64,000 nt of DNA from Eutreptiella sp. 'Long Island Sound 2002' (Eukaryota; Euglenozoa; Euglenophyceae; Eutreptiales; Eutreptiaceae): positions 21,368,476 to 21,432,475 of the forward strand of contig OZ038379.1 in the NCBI GenBank assembly GCA_964036045.1, given 5' to 3'. The notes under the pieces were generated by a model. It was given only the letters and a program-made list of their open reading frames with translations. It was not told the origin of the DNA and did not search any database. Of the stretch, positions 46,551-56,702 are shown one piece after another; the first letter of the stretch is position 1; the number at the start of each line of letters is the position of its first letter. The translations under genes and the position numbers were made by a program.

Positions 46551-49500
46551 ATGTCCGCCTTTGATACAATGTCTGATGAGGCCACAATCAAGGCGCTGTT
46601 GGAAACAAAGCTGGAGGCCCACCATGTGGTATGTTAAGATACTTCCAGGGCTGGTGCCTGCATGCCATGTCGTCACACCTGAATGTCGCGTATGGCAGAG
46701 GACAACTGCCCCCTGATCATTTTCTCATTGGCCAGTGCAATTTTGGTATGTTTGTGTGTGGGGTGCCACAGGCTGCATCATGACGCCTGCCTGTGTGCAG
46801 TTCTGATGTATTTTGTGCACCCGTGGGCGTCAGCGTGTTGATGTGGGAGCGCGCCCCGCTGGACAATTCTCTTTGTGCTAGAGTATAGACCTGGGATATG
46901 GCACAGCCATAGGCCATGATTCCATCATGCTCACCAGTTTAGTCAGAATGAGTTCAGGGACAGGGGCAAGGCATGTGGGGCCAGGAGACACAAGCCAGCA
47001 GACTGCACCCAACAGGATGACCAGCAGCTTAACCCCCCCCCCCCCCCTACATAACTACAGGACAGACCGTACAGTAGCATGTAGGCAGCACGTTGCTGCC
47101 GCCCTATTCATTATCATGACCGCTCAGTCTCGTGAAATTGTAGATATGCAATCGATTAGTGACAGATGAATGCTTAGCGTTTCATTCTGATTGTTCATAG
47201 CATATCCTTTGGACCACGAAAACTGTTGCAGTGTGAATGATGATTGCGTGTTACATAACTACGCTACCATTGCAAGCAGACTTCCATTGACGGTGACCCC
47301 TCTTGTGCATGCGCCATGTGTCAGGGATGCTGTGCCTCTAGAGGATAGGGATCACAGGAGACCATTTCGACCGGGCGGGCCACCGCCACCGCCGGTAGCA
47401 AGGGCCCTAGGAAGAAGAACCCCAGCACCCGAAATCTACAGCAACAGCCAACACCCGCGCGCACAGCACACCGCTAGGCAGGCCGTCTGGCCCACGTGCT
47501 GCACAAGCACGATCCACATTTGGGAAGGCGTGTGCCCCGGGCTGCCCAACCGCGTGTTTGATGGTCAAGTGTGGCTCTCCTTGGACGAGGCACTTCGAGG
47601 GCCCCCAAGGCCCTCTTCGGACACAAAGGACAAGCCCAAAGCACCAGCAGTTGTGAGGGGCCTGTGGCGCTTTGCTGGAGTCAGCATGGACGCATACAAC
47701 AGAATAACTTGCAGACTGTTGAGGGTATGATGCCCAGGCCAACAAGAATCATCAAATTATGGCCAAATACCTTCGCTGAGCCCACCTGAAAGAGGTCCCT
47801 CCCGCCCCAGCCCCTAAGGCCCCGACAAAGCCTGACCTAGTGCGGCCGAATGGGGTCAGCATCCAATGCAACACGGGAAGGGAGTGACCTGATGAGGAAG
47901 TACGCATAACCCACTAGAGTCTGGAACGCCCGTGAGTATAGCGGAAGCAGGGACGAGGACTGAACATTTGATCACAACTCGTACTCTGAACGTGAACGCG
48001 CCATGCTACAGCATGATGGACAGAAGGCAATGACAGCTGTGGGGCAGGCGCGGCCAGAGCCTAATGCGGACATTGCAACCTGACCATTTGAGGCCCCCAG
48101 CCCCTCTTGCTGCTATATGCCATATAGCTCAACGAGGTAGGGTTTCATTGCACAACCTGTGACACCTTGAATTTTCTGTGGTTTGTGGGGATATGGGCCG
48201 CCCCCTTTCCAAGCGGGGACATGCCGACCATGTGGAGGGGATTGAGCGGCAGATACGAGAGTGTATCCATGCCTGATTGGTGCCGGAGTATGAGAAGGGG
48301 GAATATCTTTCTCATTGCTGCCCTTGCTTCCTCATGGCTAGGCCTGGATCCACCGCTCTATGCTTGGTGGTCGACTATGGGGAGCTTAACAAACATACCC
48401 AGAAGCATTGTGGGAGTTTGCCCAATATGGAGCACACCCTTGAGTGCATTTCGGCAGGCTGTCCACCATGGTGGGGGTGTAGTATGGTCTGTTTAGGCAA
48501 GAATATTGCAAATTGTAGCAAAAAAAACCCAATTTCTCCCTGTCATATGCGAGCGTTGCGTGTGCTGTGCGCGCGCTGTGCACACATGCCCCCCTTGTCT
48601 AAGCACCAGGACTTGGTGTGACCGTGTTTTTTTGGTTATTGACCACGGTTTTCATGGTTAGAAGCTTAGCAGAACATGATTGTTTGTAGAGGGAAACATG
48701 GGCTGTGTCATGTTTGTGATGAGTCCTCTTGCTCATAACAACATTATACTTGGTACTGCTCGTTACTCTGTTACTCCTACTCTTACGCTTGATTGTCATG
48801 TACATCCGGTCCACCAGTGAGCAGGCGCTTGCCACTATTATCGGTCGTTCTTCTCGTGGGGATGATTTCATTCATTTGAAATACATGAGGAATGGGCATG
48901 AGATTGAGCATCATGTCCCCTTTGACCGCAGCAAATGCAAAGGCCGACTCTGATTTTGAAGCCTAAACCCATTCCAAAACCTGAAGCCAAGCCTGCTCCT
49001 AAGCCTGCCCCAAAGGGCAAGCATGTGCAATTATTCAAGATGAGGCGCAAGGTTGGAAAGGGCTTCTATCCACAGCTTCTGATGCCCTTGATGGGCAGTG
49101 AGGACCTCCAGAACTTGCTGGAATTTGCCTGCACATTGTGTTCTAGTGCCCTGTTACGACAATTGTGCTCAGGGTGAGGTATGGGCAAGTTTTCGGTGAC
49201 ATACATTCTTTTGGTACCGTGCGTCGCGCGCAAGCCCTGCCTTGTTCAAGCACCTGGACCCGGTCTGACCGTCGTTTTCCTGATGTTCAGCGTGCTTGCG
49301 TAAGGCGGGTGGGGGGTCATAGCGGTGGAGCGTGGCGTGCTGGGGCCTGTTAGTTTACAGAAGACCCCTGTAAAATCTCCAAGGATCAGCATGTGTGCAG
49401 CATGTGTGCAGTGGTGATTTGCACGATGGGTTAGACTCTTGGGTGCGGATGCTCACATGAGCACAGATCGGAAAAGCCACACACACGGGTTGTGTACACT

Positions 49501-52500
49501 ACCTGGAATGAAAGCAAACGTTTCAGTCCATGCTTTATGGTGGTGCATGTGTTCGCAGGAAGTGATCAATTGCACGGGAGCGTGTTCTGGCATGAAGATT
49601 GAAGTCTTTGTGGTGAGTGAGCTCTTTGAGGGCAAGAAAATCATCGAACGTCAGGTGTCGTTGTGGCCCCTGATGCACGGAAATCCAGTACTGAGGCTTG
49701 CCCAGTACTGTCCATCCACCGCTTGCCCAGTACATATCTGTGCTTGCCCTGTACTGCCCAGCGCCCTGTGTGCATGCTTTGTGCGTGATCTTGCATTCCT
49801 CCTTGTGTGCATTGCCTGTGCACATCCAGTACCTGTGAGCATGCAGGTGGTTGTCCCCAGTGGGCTCTTCATCCCTGCCCTGTTCCTAACAGCAGCCCTC
49901 TGCTCTTTGTGTGCCCTGTGCATGCCTCTTGCCCGCACATGCCAGCCACATGGGATGTAGAACCCGCTCTGGCTCTAGGTCTGGTTCTGGCTGCCCCAGA
50001 GCGCCTATTCAGGCCTTGTTTTCAGTCACCCTCCCGATGGGGAGGGAGAGGAGGTAGCAGCTACTTCTCTGTCAGAAATTACTGCCTCTGTGCCACCAGA
50101 TTCCGCATTTCCCCCACGCCCCCGGTCCGAGTTCGATGGGTCCACAGCGACCTCCACCACCAGTGGGGATCCCTCATCCGGTAAAGGTGCTATCTGGATG
50201 GAGCAGCTATCTGATTCATGCAAAGTGCTGCACTATTTGCTTGTCTAATGCGACGGCACAGCCAATCAGTTTGGGACCCTTCAATGGTTGCAGTGTGCAT
50301 GAGCCCCAGTGCTTGCCATCAAATTCAAGCCCAAAACCGTCAACACGCACAACCACCTCCTCACCCACCTATCTACGCATCCATCTCAATGCACAAGGCA
50401 TACAGTTGATATAGTTGGTTTGCTTTTCTGCCATTGACCGCTCAGCATAAAAGCGGTCAACGGCCATCCATGGCAAATGGCAGTCGATGGATCCATCATT
50501 GCAGGCAGCACTGCCCAAGCCACTGGATTGCATTGCGTATTTTTTTATGGAAAATTATGGAAAGTCGTCTTGGTATTAAATCATGTGGTGAGAAGGAGTG
50601 CAGCATCGCACAGCCACAATTTTTTGTTTTGCACATTGAGGTCCCAAAAGGGGACACAACAAGAAAAGCCCTCAGGTTTCTTGCTTTGAATGGGTTTTCA
50701 GGGGTTCGGTTCAATGAGACAAGTTTCGGAGAGCACAAGATGCCCTGTTTTGCAGAGTATTAAAGGCATCCTAAATGCGAGCGAGAATCGGTTTTTCAGG
50801 TATTGTGACGTGTGAAGTGTGAATACCTGATAGACTGTGGAGACTGTGGATTGTGAGGCTGCAGAGTCTGCTGAGCATTGTGGAGGAATTTGGCTGGAAG
50901 CAGAAAACCACGGGGGGGCGGCCGGGCCTGGTCCTTGTATGCGACCCCCCCCAGCCCCCCCCCCCCCCCCCCCGGGTTTTGAGAGATAGTGGGCTAGGGA
51001 CATGGCGCCAACGGCGCCCCCCTTTTTTCCGCCTGGCGCCAACGGCGCCCCCTTTTCTAGTGTGAGCGCCAGATTTCGCAAGACGAGGCGCTATACAAAT
51101 GTCGTTTGTTGCCCAGACATGTTAACTGCAAACGTCAGCCCGCGGACAAGGGGCCCCTGGCACGGGATGCTGCCACCCACAATGTGAAATGTGGGGTGTT
51201 CCACTTGTTTGTTTGACCCAGACATGTTAACTGCAAACGTCAGCCCGCGGACAAGGGGCCCCTGGCGCGGGATGCTGCCACCCACAATGTGAAATGTGGG
51301 GTGTTCCACTTGTTTGTTTGACCCAGACATGTTAACTGCAAACGTCAGCCCGCGGACAAGGGGCCCCTGGCACGGGATGCTGCCACCCACAATGTGAAAT
51401 GTGGGGTGTTCCACTTGTTTGTTTGACCCAGACATGTTAACTGCAAACGTCAGCCCGCGGACAAGGGCAATTCTCCTGCAGAGGCTGATGACGCCCAGTC
51501 TGATGCAGCGGCCTCATCTGCACCTGGCGACGTCGCTTCATCGTCGTCAAGCTTGCCTCCCTTGCCTTTGCCCCAGTCAAAGCCTCCCGCCCGCCCGCTC
51601 CCAAGTGAGTCGGAGGCAACGACCTCTGGGGCTGAGCGATCTCGGCCTCTTAAGAGCGTTGGGAAGCGCAACAAAAAGAGGCGGGACGAAGCCCAACGTG
51701 AGCTTCATTCGAAGCGCGCCCGCCGAGACTCCTCCTCCTCCTCCTCCTCAGAGGGGGAACTTTTCAAGGACCTCTAAGCGGAAGTCCATCCATTTCTTCT
51801 TTTAACCCCCAACTCTAACCAAGCTTCAGGAATTTTTCTCACAAACTAACCGGGGGGTGGGGGGCGAACAAGGGCGGAGGGGGAAGGGGGGAGGGGGGAG
51901 GGGGGCAACACGGCGACCCTTAAGACTTTCTTCTCGGCAATGACGAGAAAGCGCTATCATCGCATACATACCTCCGTACCCCCAACCCCCCAGACACACA
52001 CCCCCCAGGAGGTATGCATGTGGTAATAGTGGGTCGCGCGCAAGCCCCCCCACCTTGGGAAACCCCCCCCACGGCCAAAATCCCCCCCCTACACCCCCCA
52101 GCTGACCCCCCCCAGAACTACCCCCTGCCCCCCCCCCCCCCCCCCCCCCGAGTTTTGACAGATAGCTGGGGGGTGGGTCGCATCAGGACCGGTTGTAGTC
52201 GCCCCCCCGTGCAGAAAACCAGATGTTTCGGGGCTGGTGAAGTTGGGCTGGTCTTGGGGGGCATGCAAGGAAGGCACTGAGGAACGACCGTCTGAGCCAC
52301 ACAGAAACGGTTGACATCATCACCGAGGAAGATGCATCCCTTGCAATACGGAAGAGAGGGTGCCCTGATCTTGTGTCCGCGCTTGTGCCCTTGTATCCTC
52401 ACTGCATGAAGGGCGAGGGAATGGATTTGGATGCTTGACCTTCCGCAGAGGATGGTGAACGATGTGCTGAATGACAAGCTGGAAGACGGCACCATTCATG

Positions 52501-52574
52501 CAGTGACCATCAAGACCAAGACCGTGAAGCAATATGAGGAAATGCAAAAGAAAAAGCTTGAGGAAGCCTCGTAA
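46551..52574 (+). CDS. BolA-like protein (three exons)
   Basis: Exons 46551-46628, 49559-49654 and 52449-52574 join in phase 0 to a 99-residue protein. Seen: each border has GT/AG (GTATGT donor; TTCGCAG acceptor; GTGTCG donor; CCGCAG acceptor). Exon 1 gives the N-terminal helix (SDEATIKALLETKLEAHHV), exon 2 the Cys-bearing loop and strands (CSGMKIEVFVVS, then FEGKKIIERQ) and exon 3 the C-terminal part with RMVND and the invariant-type His of TIHA (His75). This order and length match BolA/BOLA2-type proteins, which bind Fe-S clusters with monothiol glutaredoxins and take part in iron sensing and cluster transfer. Cys35 sits where the family's loop Cys lies. The usual R-H-R before VN reads R-Q-R here. 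Introns are 2930 and 2794 bp and full of repeats. The start is the first ATG of exon 1; a second in-frame ATG follows six codons later. No targeting peptide is visible, which favours a cytosolic or nuclear BOLA2-like form (inference). Confidence 0.88.
47191..47730 (+). CDS. open frame in BolA intron 1, possible exon of unknown gene
   Basis: The frame is open for 179 codons; its second half reads like protein (STIHIWEGVCPGLPNRVF, DGQVWLSLDEALRGPP, VVRGLWRFAGVSMDAYNR) and ends next to a donor-like TTGAGG|GTATGA. An acceptor-like TTGTTCATAG precedes it. No domain recognised; it might be transposon-derived sequence within the host intron. Confidence 0.3.
   Translation: MFIAYPLDHENCCSVNDDCVLHNYATIASRLPLTVTPLVHAPCVRDAVPLEDRDHRRPFRPGGPPPPPVARALGRRTPAPEIYSNSQHPRAQHTARQAVWPTCCTSTIHIWEGVCPGLPNRVFDGQVWLSLDEALRGPPRPSSDTKDKPKAPAVVRGLWRFAGVSMDAYNRITCRLLRV
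48729..49180 (+). pseudogene. degenerate Lys-Pro-repeat coding copy in BolA intron 1
   Basis: An open frame gives RSSRGDDFIHLKYMRNGHEI, then HHVPFDRSKCK; a neighbouring frame from 48949 gives LKPKPIPKPEAKPAPKPAP followed by KGKHVQLFKMRRKVGKGF. The second part is clearly related in protein sequence and layout to the minus-strand exon at 15024-14840. The frame change and missing splice sites suggest a decayed copy. Function unknown. Confidence 0.4.
50028..50182 (+). other. exon-like segment in BolA intron 2
   Basis: A segment bounded by acceptor GTTTTCAG and donor CATCCG|GTAAAG encodes HPPDGEGEEVAATSLSEITA and a Ser/Thr/Pro-rich continuation. The antisense frame is also open, so orientation is uncertain. 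It could pair with the terminal exon at 51480 as part of a nested gene, but they lie on opposite sides of the transposon boundary. Confidence 0.25.
51100..51470. repeat. 105-bp tandem repeat, about 3.4 copies
   Basis: CCCAGACATGTTAACTGC recurs at 51112, 51217, 51322 and 51427, exactly 105 bp apart, with nearly identical units (one CACGGG/CGCGGG variant). Since 105 is a multiple of three, the minus-strand frame stays open through all copies (51435-51091), repeating a 35-residue unit that contains GSNKQVEHPTFHIVGGS. It lies wholly inside the inverted-repeat element. Confidence 0.9.
51480..51777 (+). CDS. protein-like terminal exon inside the 50.9-52.2 kb transposon
   Basis: Following a good acceptor (TTCTCCTGCAG), the frame reads EADDAQSDAAASSAPGDVAS, Pro-rich PPLPLPQSKPPARPLP, then SVGKRNKKRRDEAQ and a Ser8 run ending in EGELFKDL and a stop. 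Biased composition with a nuclear-localisation-like block suggests the C-terminal end of a nuclear protein, perhaps captured by the element or its own product. No fold or family recognised. Confidence 0.4.
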
Positions 52575-53128
52575 CCTTTGTGTGAAGCAAGACAAGCGGC
52601 ACTTACCGTCTCTTGCCCGTTTCTAGGCTCATGCCACCCTTGACTGACCCCCAGGCTTTCCTCAGGTCTGGGTGTGGGTCGCTGTTGACCAACAAAGGAC
52701 CTTGTTGCAGGTTTCTTGATAATTGAGATTTTCATGCCTAGTTTCATGAACAAAGTTTTGCACAGCATTTACTGGGGCTGAATGTTAGTAGGCCATATAT
52801 TATTATTTGAACCTTCAATGGTGTCAAGTCAGATGATGAAAATTTGGTGCTAATGACCAATGATTCCAGCAAATTAGGGCTTGCTTCTCTGTCTAAGTAC
52901 CGCACCAGTTGACTGTTCTTTAACCACAAACCAATCTCCTGGCAGTATTTATCGCACACTTTTACTCTTTTAAGATTTTGACTGTGACATTGATGCTGAC
53001 TTGATGCCACATTGCGACGAACTGGTGCAAGACAAGTGCGGACTTACACTGTTTTAGGCAGGAATGAACGATTCCCTGCACTGGGAATCAGAGATACTTT
53101 CATGTGCTGGTGCCCAAAGTATCAAAAA

Positions 53129-53641
53129 TCACATGGCATTGAAATTTGGCATGCAGCTTGCCAATGCTCTTATGCATCCCCACCTGCACCACACAACATT
53201 TCTGCCTCCTCCTGCAGCCCATTGGCAGACAATGGTGGGAATCCACATTCCCTGCGCAGTCGCATATCTCTTGGGGACACGACAATCATGCCACTGTTTT
53301 TCAGAGTGGATGTGATTGTTGCCTCGTTTGTGCCCACTCAGTGTCCTGTGGGAGGGGGGGGTATGTGGGGTATATTTGGAAAGCCCTTGAAAGGGGCTAT
53401 TTGGAACACCCAGGCCTGCATGCTGAATCGACGATATGGTGGATAATTTGTCTGGGTTGGATGGTGCATGATCTGCTTGCCGCATTTCAGCCTGCTGCAG
53501 GCCAGGCTCCAGACGGCGCGTCTCAACCAACATATTGTCATAGCGGATTTGTTGCATTTGATGTGCAGAAGCCATGTGCAAAGTGGCTCCCCTCAACTCA
53601 AGGATATGTTGGCTAATGCGACCGACAACCACCTCAGACAC
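53129..53641 (-). other. open minus-strand frame of 170 codons, unknown
   Basis: The first third looks like protein (VVVGRISQHILELRGATLHM, then QMQQIRYDNMLVETRRLEPG), the remainder less so. The plus strand is also open over much of it. No splice support or family; low confidence. Confidence 0.2.
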
Positions 53642-56563
53642 CCCCCGTGCATTATGGTGCTACTCGTCATTGTCCAGTTTGCATCCTTCCAAATATGCAC
53701 CCCCTCGCTGGAAAAGTATACATACACCGCAGACACAAGTGAAGGGTGGGGGGGGGCACATGATGCAGGAGGACTGAGCATGGGGACAGGCTGAAGGTTG
53801 TTATGTGCCCCCCGCTGGGGAAGCAACCCCGCAAGTGGATATCCTGGGGCCCAAAAGCCGCCGTTGGGGAGGGGTCACCCACTGCCGGCATGGGGTGTCC
53901 AGTTGGACACACCTGGCTAAAGCGAGGGCAGTTGCCCTCCTCAGTGTGGACCTGACACAGAGCAGTGAAACAGGGACAGCCTGGGGGCTCCATTGGCATG
54001 GTTTACCAAGGGAAAGGAAGGGTGAGTAAGGAAGTAAGGATAGGCCAGGCAGGGAGAGGCAGGGCACACGGTGGTGAGAGGCCGATGTGCCTCGCCGCTA
54101 TGGAGGGAAAGGGCTCAAGGGATAGTAGCGGTAAGTGGCAAGAGGCCAACAGGTGCCGCCAGCTGCAGACAGCAACACAACGAGGTGTCATGCCAAACCT
54201 TCCTTATTTTTTCGTAATGGAACGAAATGTGCAAAAAAGCCAAACAACTGCGAATTTGCTCCACATTGGCATATAACAGATCTGGCATTGGATTTCAGAA
54301 GAGCCACCCAGCAGGTCCATTTTCATGCTGCAGGCGACCCAGTCAGGGGGAACCCTTTGTGTAAACTGGAGCATGGGCGTGCCTGCAGATTGGCCATCCC
54401 GCACCCGGCCACACAGCCCTTCCGTTGATTGCCGCTTCCCACTACCCCTTCCTGTGCTGCAAAAACAGCAACACAAGCTGCGAAAGGGCGGAGAGGATGC
54501 AAGCCGGGCGGCGAAAGACATGGGCAGACTGGGTGGCCCACAGCAGCAGTGTCAAGAGGCGCACGAGCTGGGAGTCAGGGCAACGTCCGCCTCCACTTTG
54601 CTTGTCACTCACTTATCTGTCTCGCATGTCCCATTTGATCTCGGCATGTGTTTCTTGCCCGGTGTTCCCTCCTCGCTCCCCAGATCCACTGAAAGTTAAG
54701 AACAGTATCAACTATGTTTGTTTTATTTTTTTGAGCAAAATCACGGAACCTGAGTCAAACCAGCTACATGAAAGCATTGTTTGCCTCGTGACGTCTCTAT
54801 TTTCCATTTTCTAGAATAAAAAGAAACAATAAGCAACGGAAACACCAATTGGTTTTTTCCGAAAAAATAAAAGGACGAAGTGTTATAAGAAAGAAAACAA
54901 CAAAAAGCAAAATGCATGGTAAATGAGATTTTCAAGGGAAGGTGATCGTCCTAGAATGGCTAGCGCAAGCCTCAGCATGTTTTCTCTATGCGGCAGGCAG
55001 CGTTGGTCATCAGTGCCCTTTCTCACAGCCCCGCAGCTGTGCCAGCATGGCTTGTGAAGACGAGTTTGGCAAAGACACACACCACCATAACTGCCCGAAG
55101 GGTACTCTCACCCGTGGAGGTTGCAGGCAATGGCGCCGTGAGATGGTAACAACGGAGCCCCGTTACGATCTGCAGGGGGGTGTGGAGGAAAGCACCTACA
55201 CCGAGTGAAATTGCAATCCGGCTTGTTTAAGAGCTACCTGGCTAAAAGGAAGGCTCATCTTTTACCACAGTTTTTGAGATGGCCGTGGCTCATCATTTAT
55301 TACATGCTTCTCTGCTGTGGAAATTGGTTTTTGTGTCTAATTTTTCCTGGGGCAAGAGAATTTTTCTTATGGCGGATGCACCCCCTTGCAATCGCCTCTT
55401 TGCACTTTTCATGGGACCAGGGGTCACCATACTGTGGGATGGTGTCGTGGCGCGCGTATGGATGCTTAGTCTTTGCAGTGTGTTCAGTTGCTCGTACCAA
55501 TATTGCAATATTGTGTTGTGCAAAGGTGGGCCAGTTGATGTAATGGGCCACTAGCCACTCCAGTCAATTTGTGCCCAGTGCAGCCCTGCCATTGTGACCA
55601 TTGTGTGATGGTATCGGTCTACAAATCGCAATTGGTTTGCAACATGGTCGCTTAGATGGAGGCTCAACTGATGCAACTTTGAGCGCCAATGAAGTTTGAA
55701 ACATTGTTTGAAGGGGAAATAAACAAGCTCAAACGGCTCAATTAGGTCAAATACTGAGAAGAAAGGCATCACATTGTTTCAATCTTTATGAAAATTTATG
55801 AAAGCATTCAAAGGACATTACAGTACACCTTTGCTGACTCCAGGCTTATGGTCCAGCAAGGAAGTGCTCACTGCCCTGGCCCCGTAGAGTTTGGAATCAA
55901 GCCTTCCCACATTTCTGTGCAGCCCGGAAAGGTAGTGAAAGCGGCCACACCGCTGTCAAGCACAGATGTGGGAAGTGCATCTGAGCTAGCAAGCAAGCTG
56001 TGGAGTGTTGGCAGCTGGATGTTGAGAAATTATTTTCCAAGTACAAGGTGAAGCAAGACAGCCACCTAAAGTGTCTGGACCTTCTACACAATTTGCATGT
56101 TTCCTGGACCAGGACAGGAGGTTGTACAAATATAGAGCAACCAATTTGATGGCAGAGTCCAAGTCCGCAGTATCACAAAGCGACAAGAAAGACACCGCAT
56201 CAAACAACCTTTCCAATACCAGCCGACCAAACACATGGGTCCTGCACAGTGCGTATACTGCCTGAGCGCATGCATATTGCCTGCATTTTGCGGAGAAATC
56301 AACACAGCATCATTTTGGATTTTTCTGTCATTGTCCAATGTGTGTGTGACGTGTGCTTGGGAATCGGAGCTGGGTTTCAGGAAGAGAGTATGGCTGGAAT
56401 GCTAGGTATCCAGGTGTGCAATTGTGATATCCATCATTGTTGTGATGGATGGAGCAGGGGACTTTCTCTAATGTATGACCACGAGAAGCCCGGCTTAGCC
56501 AAACCAAGCCCCCCCCCCCCCCCACAGATTTTTCACAGCCCAACTTCTCTCCTTGCTCCACAG

Positions 56564-56702
56564 AGTGCAGTTCATGCTCCTCGGGAGAGGAGTCGTGCTA
56601 GGGACCGCTTCCACTACGTCACCGCTTACGTGGATGCAGCAAAGGATCAGAAGCACACTAGTTCCACCAACCTAAATTACGCTCACACAAACTGTGCACA
56701 AG
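56564..56702 (+). other. isolated exon candidate
   Basis: A pyrimidine-rich acceptor (CTCCTTGCTCCACAG) and donor CACAAG|GTAGGG bracket 139 bp that encode SAVHAPRERSRARDRFHYVT, then YVDAAKDQKHTSSTN in the only open frame. Neighbouring exons were not found, so I cannot assign a gene. Confidence 0.3.

Larger units (their letters stand above)
50910..52210. mobile_element. 1.3-kb terminal-inverted-repeat DNA transposon with 10-bp target duplication
   Basis: The left end ACGGGGGGGCG (50910-50920) and right end CGCCCCCCCGT (52200-52210) are perfect 11-bp inverted repeats. They extend imperfectly inward for about 45 bp, sharing GGTCCT and ATGCGACCC. The direct repeat GCAGAAAACC flanks both sides (50900-50909 and 52211-52220), a classic target-site duplication. 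A 10-bp duplication is compatible with Mutator-like elements, but I see no transposase, so it is probably non-autonomous. Inside are long C-runs, GGCGCC palindromes, a 105-bp tandem repeat and a protein-like ORF. It lies in intron 2 of the BolA-like gene, whose splice sites it leaves intact. Confidence 0.8.

Noticed and set aside
51100-51470. Possible CRISPR array
   Set aside because: Units are 105 bp and contiguous with no spacers; it is a tandem satellite in a eukaryotic intron.
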